A stretch of 64,000 nt of DNA from an uncultured Clostridium sp. (GTDB taxonomy: Bacteria; Bacillota; Clostridia; TANB77; CAG-508), in NCBI GenBank assembly GCA_948471035.1, contig CAOKRC010000004.1, forward strand, positions 1 to 64,000. The letters run 5' to 3'. Made by a program: the position numbers and the translations under genes. How positions within the stretch are numbered: position 1 is the stretch's first letter; each line of letters opens with the position of its first letter. Below the pieces are notes generated by a model. The model saw only the letters and a program-made list of their open reading frames with translations, ran no database searches and had not been told where the DNA came from. Shown here piece after piece: positions 54,901 to 62,400 of this stretch.

Positions 54901-55770
54901 TATAATTCAGGTGGATATCATTTAAAAGCAAATGGTTATCAATTATTTTATGAAAATGTAAAAAAACAAGTTAAAAATGGTGGAAAATCTGAAAAAAAGA
55001 CAGAGGGATTTGATGAAGGTTTAGATGTAATTGCAATGGGGAAAGGAAAGGTAGTAGAATTAGTAAATACTATAGAATTTGGAACAGGTGTTAAAATAGA
55101 ACTTACTGAGAATACAGATATAAAAGGATATTATTTAATTATAGCTGGACTAGATGTAGAAGTTTCAGTAGGAGATGAACTTGAAAAGGATGATGTAGTA
55201 GGTAAAACAAATAAAAATAGTATAGTAATAATGCTTATAGATTTAGAAAAAGCAAATGTAGAAAATGTAGAAGAATATATAAAAGTTCCTAAAAAATCAT
55301 CAGCTAACTTGGCAGGAGATACAGCAGAAGAAAAAGTTTGGTTAGCATTAATAGATGCAGGATATTCTGAAGAAGCAGCAGCTGCAGCTATGGGAAATAT
55401 ATATGGTGAATCTGGATTTGATCCAGCAGTAATAGAAAAGGCAACAGGAGAAGGATTTGGGCTTTGTCAATGGTCTTATGGAAGAAAAACACAATTACAA
55501 AATTTTGCTAGATCAAGAGGAGTGGAACCATCTGACATTGATTTACAAGTTGAATTTTTACTTGGAGAATTACAACCTGGTGGAGGAGCAGATGGATATG
55601 CAACATATCAATTTAGTGGATATGAAAATGAAAGAAATATATGGATGTCATCTACTGATATAGAAGAATCAACAAGGGCATTTTGTGATGGATTTGAAAG
55701 ACCAGGAGCTCCAAGATATCAAGTAAGAATAGATGCTGCAAGAAGATATTATGAAAAATATGCAAGTTAA
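51994..55770 (+). CDS. Giant VirB1-like cell-wall protein with SGNH and phage-type lysozyme domains
   Basis: A 1258-aa protein. Order: acidic low-complexity region (1-165), Ala/Gly-rich region (165-245), one transmembrane helix (about 245-270), a unique region (about 270-800), an SGNH/GDSL hydrolase-like domain (GDSW with Ser834, GLNDT, GGYHLKANGY), a degenerate M23/LytM-like beta domain without its zinc ligands (about 1010-1105), and a C-terminal phage-tail-lysozyme-like domain (AAAAMGNIYGESGFDPAV, Glu1139, then GLCQWS). GGAGGTGAT precedes the ATG. It would open peptidoglycan, and perhaps deacetylate it, for the secretion channel. Confidence 0.82.
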   Translation: MSKDDINNIDEPEDQEKENEELEDEEVDNRQSNGVEDDVTSVWDEDDEDEQSDAKNKKSNSKPKKKDKDEEKKEDKDDDSEEKEKSKDDKKNDEERKQDSKGNNSDDVEKNTNNTNDGSHQEDSYRNGPSNQPNDDMSSNTPRGQNQAPQNRDELSNTNGRSFSNPGTAGAEGETAGAATSGVAEGGQAASGAAGTTAAEGAGAEAAGTAAASGAGSAAASGASSAAGAAGTAGAAGAGAAGIGVIGIILIIILIIIILIGVFGFLTAIPSMTLEKLKELVMGIWDNVQGYFIGIDHAAVNEEDVIEVAQYLYDMGYDLEGCGFVEDVEFEEDDNGNSTGTITGIKSSYLTAYLAAENRTYLISNDTVNLKSMLESITKGKITDGMSNSWGSGMIHIDNGIWSDTATAIRAIPAVGWTLDQLSEIISDVSVNRETNTLKIARSNMSSGLAFWNWRKDVTYYNLAGWSGRYGKPFELLISLHLATMAPDFAYEIANNTDLDTKVNIGLKKANFKGTVKLKTADGITYTVDQLKGAGYSDDTIKKIKQLERDASNIKTKTPYIKSVEHHWFRDVYFDTDGRSVEYAVEKEKEENNEEDGKKEKEDTQYVYEEVNGERQLKTTNGAVNVYETTESSEQFNYTGEIEGLNEGDTIIFEGTIANNIVQKEDGVRGVTNPTTKKLFNGEYYIYDGTIEKAESIRSGKEKKQKISFNKESLSAFSILEHETSVDAQLIYRDLKELLVELNYFDYSDFEKDIKEILEWPIPEYKDSLWPDRKIEKQVLEYGTLIASKSAVNAYRAKENGEEYIETEETEENNEEENKENSESLDGFIMIGDSWTVGLEQATSINTDGVTTFAESGWSASQWLSNYDRINKDGVKGVIVFLGLNDTQGSSSMKQLLDKLKTSYSSVPIYVLKVPHVGKNVNNGMDPLAWNKQIDDRNSEIQSYCSSNGIKFIDTTEGLVDSDGYLSDTYNSGGYHLKANGYQLFYENVKKQVKNGGKSEKKTEGFDEGLDVIAMGKGKVVELVNTIEFGTGVKIELTENTDIKGYYLIIAGLDVEVSVGDELEKDDVVGKTNKNSIVIMLIDLEKANVENVEEYIKVPKKSSANLAGDTAEEKVWLALIDAGYSEEAAAAAMGNIYGESGFDPAVIEKATGEGFGLCQWSYGRKTQLQNFARSRGVEPSDIDLQVEFLLGELQPGGGADGYATYQFSGYENERNIWMSSTDIEESTRAFCDGFERPGAPRYQVRIDAARRYYEKYAS

Positions 55771-55785
55771 AAAGGTGAGAATTTT

Positions 55786-56388
55786 ATGAATAAAAAAAAT
55801 AAAAGACCTGTAAGATCTAAAATACATAATATTATTATAGTATTAATTGTAATGATATTTATATTATTGATAACTTTAGGAATACTTATTCAAATGTTTT
55901 CTAAGAATGAAAATAATAAAACTACTGAAGTCGTAAAAAGGAATGAAGAATATGTAAGACAAGAAAAAATACATCTTATGGATCAAGAAAAATTTTTTAA
56001 TAGTTATTCAGGAGTTGTAAAAGAGGAAAAAATAATAACTTTTATAACGAATTATATATATTATTTGATTGATAATAAAAATAATATTGAAAATGTAGAA
56101 GATATAAATAAAGTATATATAAATAATAAGCAAAAGTTTGAAAATATGGGTATTATAAGTAATAACGAGTATGAAAAAATAGTAAATACAATAAAAAACA
56201 TGAATACTACAAAATTAGAACTTAGTTATGCAGAATTTGATATGGAAACATTAATAGAATCTTCAAATAATATTAGTATAGATCTAAGAATAAAATTTGT
56301 GGATATAGATAATGTGCTAAAAGTAAAAATGGATATATCTAAATCAGATAATACTAAGAATGTAATTGCTTTTAGTATTCATGAGTGA
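55786..56388 (+). CDS. Membrane-anchored secretion-operon protein
   Basis: A 200-aa protein with a basic start, one transmembrane helix (about 12-35) and an outward domain of about 150 residues (EEKIITFITNYIYYLIDNKN..., TTKLELSYAEFDMETLIES). It resembles the protein at 51373 in layout. AAAGGTGAG precedes the ATG, 15 bp behind the giant protein. It is the last intact gene of the operon. Function unknown. Confidence 0.6.
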   Translation: MNKKNKRPVRSKIHNIIIVLIVMIFILLITLGILIQMFSKNENNKTTEVVKRNEEYVRQEKIHLMDQEKFFNSYSGVVKEEKIITFITNYIYYLIDNKNNIENVEDINKVYINNKQKFENMGIISNNEYEKIVNTIKNMNTTKLELSYAEFDMETLIESSNNISIDLRIKFVDIDNVLKVKMDISKSDNTKNVIAFSIHE

Positions 56389-56402
56389 TACTAAAAATAA
56401 AT

Positions 56403-57084
56403 TTGTGTAAAATTAGAGAAAATAACAATAAATGAAGAATTAGTTAATTATATAAAGAAAAATGTTTTCCCAAGATATGAGAGATTTTATTCTCATGTAA
56501 TGATGTACAAGTGTTATAGATAATATGATGTTTATATCTGAATTTTATAATTTAGATAAGAATATGGAATATACAGTGGCATTTTATCATTATTTAGGTT
56601 TAAGTATTAGTAGAGAAGATCATGAAATGGAATCTGAGGAAATATCAAATAGTGATAGTAATTTAAAGAAGTATTTTAATATGGGACAAATCAAAATTAT
56701 GAAAGAAGCAGTTGAAGATCACATGGATTGAAGAAAGGAAATACCTAGAAAAATATATGGGGAGGTTTTTTCTGATTCAGACAGAGATTTTGATATAGAA
56801 ACTTTAGCTAAAAGGCAATTACGACTTCTTTAAAGAATTATCCTGAAGTTCAGACTTTTGGTGAATATTTTGAAATATGTTATGATTACATTTCAAAGAG
56901 GATTAATAATGAGGGACATTTTAATTTATGGACAAATAATCAAATTTTAATTGATAGAAGAGATAAATTTGAAAAAGATTTTATGAATAAAGATTATACT
57001 AGATCAATTTATAAAAAAGAATTCGAAAGAATTTCAAATAATGGAACTTTAGAGAAAATTAAGAATTATTATTTAGATTATTAA
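56403..57084 (+). pseudogene. Decayed HD-domain phosphohydrolase
   Basis: Readable pieces in more than one frame: INEELVNYIKKNVFPRYERF, YNLDKNMEYTVAFYHYLGLS, REDHEMESEEISNSDSNLKK, QIKIMKEAVEDH, then YPEVQTFGEYFEICYDYIS and HFNLWTNNQILIDRRDKFEK. They line up as one HD-type protein of about 220 aa broken by several shifts and stops, and the usual HD pair has become HY. None of the breaks is at CGG, so this is ordinary decay. Confidence 0.7.
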
Positions 57085-57117
57085 AATTATATATTAAGAG
57101 ATTTATATAAGTAAATT

Positions 57118-57151
57118 AAATTCCACAGATTTTAAACTTTCTGTGGAATTT
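57118..57151 (+). terminator. Terminator-like hairpin
   Basis: AAATTCCACAGA (57118-57129) pairs perfectly with TCTGTGGAATTT (57140-57151). It closes the secretion operon region. The stretch 57152-57376 shows nothing further. Confidence 0.7.
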
Positions 57152-57376
57152 GTAATTTATTGTAATATAACATTTGATTAACTAAATATTAATATATTGA
57201 TATTCCTAGTAGAATTAGAGTGATAAGTTTGTATTAAGCTTTCCTATAAATTTATTTACTAATTAATTTGAATTTTTTATCTTATATTTGTCAGTTTTTA
57301 TGTTTATAACTTAAAAGTATTATATTATCTACAAATCTCAACTAGTATATATGATGCATCAGTATATATATAAAAT

Positions 57377-57402
57377 ATGAGTCAGAAATTAATCTGACTC
57401 AT
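57377..57402 (-). terminator. Terminator of the tRNA-like gene
   Basis: ATGAGTCAGA/TCTGACTCAT with a 6-nt loop, then a T-rich tract on the minus strand. It starts about 2-4 bp past the tRNA-like 3' end. Confidence 0.8.
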
Positions 57403-57537
57403 AATCGATCTGGGGGGATTCGAACTCCCGACCTATTCGTACCAAGTGAATCGCTCTAACGGCACAAATAATAAAATATTGGCTAGCCTTTAATATTTTA
57501 CCATTTTTGAGTGTCAAACCGCTGAACCATGGATCGT
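57403..57537 (-). tRNA. Atypical tRNA-like gene, possibly tRNA-Pro(UGG) with a large D-loop hairpin
   Basis: Minus-strand ends pair as CGATC/GATCG (C1-G72, as in tRNA-Pro). GTTC and GAGC can form a D stem around AGCGG...TTA, but about 57 nt are inserted there, forming a perfect 15-bp hairpin (57506-57492 with 57480-57466). ATTCA-CTTGGTA-CGAAT is a possible anticodon arm with UGG. GGGAG-TTCGAAT-CCCCC is a T arm. Mismatches exist in the acceptor (two), anticodon (one) and T stem (one), there is no encoded CCA, and base 37 would be U. It is a real transcription unit by its terminator, but it may be a pseudo-tRNA or a specialised one. Confidence 0.5.
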
Positions 57538-57540
57538 AAA

Positions 57541-57790
57541 TAAAATGTTTAATGTACAATTGGAGGCATAAACCAAATCAGAAGAACCTACAAAGTCAGT
57601 AGAATAGCTATATTCAAGACGTCGTACTCTTTAATGTACAACAATTGTACAGCATATTTTATACTAAATTGTGATAATTTATGATAGATAAGTATTTTGT
57701 AAAACGAAAAATACTCCCTTACAAAGAGAGTATTTCTGCATTTTGTGCTAATGTGATACAGTATACCATTCGTTTAAAATGCTAATTTTT
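57541..57790. other. Gap with an inverted repeat and a terminator
   Basis: GTACAATTG (57554-57562) and CAATTGTAC (57642-57650) form a long-range inverted repeat. AAATACTC (57709-57716)/GAGTATTT (57728-57735) is a likely terminator for the tRNA-Gly/Cys unit on the minus strand. No gene is seen. Confidence 0.5.
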
Positions 57791-57864
57791 TGGAGGCGAC
57801 ACCCGGATTTGAACCGGGGATCAGAGTTTTGCAGACTCGTGCCTTACCACTTGGCTATATCGCC
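57791..57864 (-). tRNA. tRNA-Cys (GCA)
   Basis: A full cloverleaf with acceptor GGCGATA, anticodon loop CTGCAAA (GCA), T arm CCGGTTCAAATCCGG and encoded CCA. It is 13 bp downstream of tRNA-Gly and probably co-transcribed. Confidence 0.95.
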
Positions 57865-57877
57865 ATAATATAAATAA

Positions 57878-57953
57878 TGGAGCGGGAAACGGGGCTCAAA
57901 CCCGCGACCTTCGCGTTGGCAACGCGACGCTCTATCAACTGAGCTATTCCCGC
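57878..57953 (-). tRNA. tRNA-Gly (GCC)
   Basis: A full cloverleaf with acceptor GCGGGAA, a normal 7-nt anticodon loop TTGCCAA (GCC) and encoded CCA. It reads GGC/GGU in the ordinary way. The loop is not enlarged, so it is not an obvious four-base decoder. Confidence 0.97.
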
Positions 57954-58002
57954 ATAAATTAGCATGTAGGAATATAATAACAAAAAAAAGGTAAAAAGTC
58001 AA

Positions 58003-59244
58003 TTAAAAAGAAACATTATTTGAAATATTTTTAAAATTTTTAAAAAAGTAAAGTAGATATTCTAAATAATTTTTTTGAGATATATCTTCTTTATTTATAA
58101 TATTACATGAGCAAATATATTGTGCATCAATATATAAATTTATTTTTGAAATGATTGTACCTTTCTTTATTGGAGCATGAAATTCTTTTAAAACTAAAGT
58201 TGATACAGATACTTTGTTAGAAAAATTATTATTAATAGGATATAATTTATATTTTGGTAATAATAAAGATGTTTTTATATTTGTTTTATAGGATTTTTTT
58301 ATTGATACATTTTCAAAACACTCTTTTTTAATTTTATTATATTCGTCTTTAAAATAAGAGTCTAAATTAACTAATGAGAAATTATCAAATGCATAAGATA
58401 TTAATTTAGAAGAATCTTTAGTACGTATTTTTTTAGTATCTGCACCAAGTACTACAACTATAATATCCAAATTTTTATTATTTTTGGCAGCTGTTACTAA
58501 GCATCTTCCAGCGTTACCTGTAAAACCAGTTTTTACACCATAAACATTTTGTTTTCCTAGCAATTCATTTGTATTAGATATAGTTTTAGAATAATTATTT
58601 ATTTGTACAGAATGTTTATGTGTATTTACTATTTTTTTAAAAGTACTATTTTTTAATGCATAATCTGTTAATAATGCAAGTTCGTATGCCGTTGTATAAT
58701 GTTTTTTGCTATCAAGTCCATGTGGAGATTCATAATGTGTACTATAAAATCCTAAATCAAATGCTTTTTTATTCATCATTTTCATAAAATTATTGTAATT
58801 ACCACCTACATGTTCAGCAAGTGCAACTGCTGCATCGTTTCCAGAGCATAATAAAAGACCATATAATAGATTATTAACAGTTATTTTGTCTTTGTATTTT
58901 AAACCTAAGCGAGAACCACCAGTAGATGCTGATTTTCTTGAAATTGTAACAACATCAGATAAATTAGAGTTTTCTAAAACTATAATTGCAGTCATTATTT
59001 TAGTAGTTGATGCCATAGGACATTTTTCATGTACATTTTTTTCAAATAAAATTGTACCAGAATTTCTTTCATAGACGATTGCATATTTTGAATAAATATC
59101 TTTTTTAATTTCATTTGTTGTTTGTATAGATGTGGGAGTATCAAAAATGTTTATATTGCTGCAATTAGCAAATGAGATATTAAAAAGTCCTAATACAGAA
59201 TATGAAGTTAATATTAATAAAAATAAATAAACAATTTTTTTCAT
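58003..59244 (-). CDS. D-alanyl-D-alanine carboxypeptidase (S11), second paralogue
   Basis: A 413-aa enzyme with a signal peptide (1 to about 26), the catalytic Ser79-T-T-Lys82 (MASTTKIM), Ser134-Gly-Asn136, Lys238-Thr-Gly240 and a PBP5-like C-terminal domain. It is about 40 percent similar by eye to the enzyme at 12505 but uses SGN where that one has SAN, and it lacks the long C-terminal membrane anchor. It trims peptidoglycan peptides outside the cell. It is followed on the same strand by the tRNA genes. Confidence 0.92.
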   Translation of the reverse strand: MKKIVYLFLLILTSYSVLGLFNISFANCSNINIFDTPTSIQTTNEIKKDIYSKYAIVYERNSGTILFEKNVHEKCPMASTTKIMTAIIVLENSNLSDVVTISRKSASTGGSRLGLKYKDKITVNNLLYGLLLCSGNDAAVALAEHVGGNYNNFMKMMNKKAFDLGFYSTHYESPHGLDSKKHYTTAYELALLTDYALKNSTFKKIVNTHKHSVQINNYSKTISNTNELLGKQNVYGVKTGFTGNAGRCLVTAAKNNKNLDIIVVVLGADTKKIRTKDSSKLISYAFDNFSLVNLDSYFKDEYNKIKKECFENVSIKKSYKTNIKTSLLLPKYKLYPINNNFSNKVSVSTLVLKEFHAPIKKGTIISKINLYIDAQYICSCNIINKEDISQKNYLEYLLYFFKNFKNISNNVSF

Positions 59245-59480
59245 GTTAAATTATATTAGAAAAAGATTCAAATATTCATTATATAATAAAAAAGATGGAT
59301 ACATAAAAGTAAAGAAAAAGATATAAAAATGTAATAAATAACAAAAACCGCTATAAAAGTGAAAAAAGCTTGATAAACCAGCATATTTGGAGAATTTGGA
59401 TATTGACTTTAAAATTCAAAATTATAAAATATATAATGTATAGGTGTAATATAAGTAAGAGTACACAAAGGAGAATATAG

Positions 59481-62400
59481 ATGAAGAAAAATATATGTAA
59501 AAGAATTATTGTTATACAAATAATCTTTATAATGATATTAATGCAATTGTCAATAGTTTTAACAGCTACTGATTGGAATACTCAAGTAGGTTCAAAAGTA
59601 AGATTAGGAGTTAGTATAAAACATCCAGATAATTTTTCATATAAAGTTAATGATAGAATAATATATAGACCATATCTAGGAACAGAAAAAGATTTTAGTA
59701 AGAATTTATTTTGTTTAGATATGAATGGACTGTTTCCAACAGAGAATTCTACTGATCAAGCACAAACTGGAACTTTAACAGCTGAATATACAAGCAAAGG
59801 TGAAGTAACTACTACAAGTAATATACCACTTAGTTTAAGAACTGGAGGAAATTTAGATAGTACAAAAATTAAAAAGATAATGGCAATAATGAATAAAGGC
59901 TATGATGAAAAAGAAAATAATATAAATAAATTGTGTGAGGAAATTTCAGAATGGTATTCTGATGGAGACAAGGAATATATACCTAAAGAATCATTAACTA
60001 CAACAAAGATATTTATATTACAACAAATTGCAATATGGGAAATAACAAATGGTTTGAAATCAGCTCAAATCAAAAAAACAACTACTCCTACTAATCTTTC
60101 ATCATGGAATCCTGAATCAGATGAACAAAATAGAGAGATTCAATCGATAGTTCTTAGTTATTTTAGAAATGTAGCTAATAATGCTGATGTAAATATACCA
60201 TCATCTTCAGTAACTCCAGCATTTAGTAGTAAAGGTAATGCTAAAACTACAACAAGAATAAATGGTTATGTATATATAGGACCATTTCAAATTAGTAATT
60301 CAAGTAAAATAGAACAAGTAAAAGTGTATGGAGTAAAAGATAATAAAGAGAGCGAAATATTAAATTCAGAATATTCTGTTTATAATGGAAAAGAATTTTC
60401 ATCAATACCTTATGGAGATATAAAGAAAACAAATAATAATCCATTTTATATAAGAATACAAAGTACTAAGGCATCAACAATAGATAAAATAAAGATAAAA
60501 ATTTCTTCATCATCTAAAAAATTAACATGGTGGAAAAATGAATCAAATTCTAATGCACAGCCACTTATTAGTTCAGCTAAAGAAGAAATTAATGATTCAG
60601 ACGAATCGAATATAGAAAAACCAACTTATGACGTAGCTTTAAGAAAATATATTACTAAGATAGATAATGAACCTTTAGAAGATAGTAGAGAACCAGAAGT
60701 ACAAGTACAAAATGATGATTCAGCATTTAATGGAAATGATTTTAAGTATTTACATAAAAAAGAAGCTGTAGAAGTGAAACCAGGACAAAAAGTAACTTAT
60801 ACAATACAAGTTTATAATGAATGTGAAAATACTGTAAAAATAAAAGGAATTAGAGACTATTTACCAGAGGGATTAAGACTAGCTGATACGACAGGAAAAT
60901 GGACAGAGGCGACAAACAGTGAGGACGGAAGTAGATATATAGTCTATGCCAATGAAATAACATTAACTCCAGTGACAGTAGATAGTGCAGGAAAACATAT
61001 AACTAGTGATAAAGTGGAAGTAACGTGTGAAGTAACAGGAGAGGTAGCAAGTGATACAATATTAACAAATGTTGCTGAGATAGTTGAAGTTACAGATGAA
61101 AATGGAACAATACAGACTAAAGGCAATAGTGAGGAAGACTCAACAGGAAATAATTTATCTCCAGAAACAAGAAAATGTTTACCAAGTTATATAGGAAAAT
61201 CAGGAAATAATAATTTAAATCAAAAAGATTTTTATTATTATGGTGAAGAAGATGATGATGATTTTGAAAGATTAAAAGTAAAAGTTGATGGAACCTATAC
61301 TATAAATTTATTAAAGATAGATAAAACAGGAACAACAATAACATCAAGTGAAGCTGAATTTAAAATAAATGAGTTAGAAACAAAGACAACTTCAAATGGA
61401 GAGATGATAATTGCAGAAAATAAAAAGATTGAAAATATAGAGACTGATGATACATATGTAATAGAAGAAACAAAAGCACCAGAAGGATATAATAAATATG
61501 GTAAAAAGATAAAATTAACAGTAAAAAAACAACAACTTAATGGTAAGTATGGAATTGAGGAAATAATTGTAACAGATGAAAATGGAGTAGAGATACCTAC
61601 TCAAGATATTGAATATATTAAAGATGAAAATGTAGTAACTATAAAAGTTAAGAATTCTTTAGTACAAGGAAAGTATAGTTTAAATTTAGAAAAAACAGAT
61701 GAAAATGGAAATATAATAAAGACAAATGAATCAACTTTTAAAATAGGAGATACAACAAAAACAACAGAAGATGGAAGATTATCAATTGCAGAAAATGTTG
61801 ATATAAAGAATGTAAAAAATGATGATGAATACACAGTAGAAGAAACAAAAGCACCAGAAGGATATAATAAATATGAAGGAAAGATAAGTGTAACAGTAAA
61901 TAAAATACAAAAAGATGAAAAATATCAAGTAAATAGTGTTACTATAAAAGAATTAAATGGAAGTGGTACAGAAGTTGATAAAGTAACAATAAAAAATGGA
62001 GAAAATGATAAATCTACTAATAATATAATTGTAAGTTTAAAAGATGGAATAATTAGTATAAAATTTAAAAATACAAAGATATCAGATGAAAAAATAGATT
62101 TAGCATTAAGAAAATTTATTCGTACAATAAATGGAAAAGAAGTAGAAGCTACAAGAGATCCAAATGGAAAAGGAAATAGCATAGATACATCTGGACTTGG
62201 AGACACAAAAGATACAGCGATTTATAATCATCCTAAAAATGCCTTAAATGTAAATGTAGGAGATGTAATTGTATATACAATAAAAGTATATAATGAGGGA
62301 AATACAAGTGCTTATGCAAGAGAAGTAACAGATTACATTCCTGAAGGTTTAGGATATTTACCTACATATAAATTAAATATAGATAATAAATGGATTGTTG

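Noticed and set aside
56403..57084. HD-domain gene as another recoded gene
   Set aside because: It has several stops and shifts at unrelated places and altered catalytic residues, which is ordinary decay.
57455..57470. GTGCCG in the tRNA-like gene as a four-base anticodon for CGGN
   Set aside because: It lies at the base of the inserted hairpin and does not form an anticodon loop in the best cloverleaf, which places UGG there. I keep it only as a point to check.
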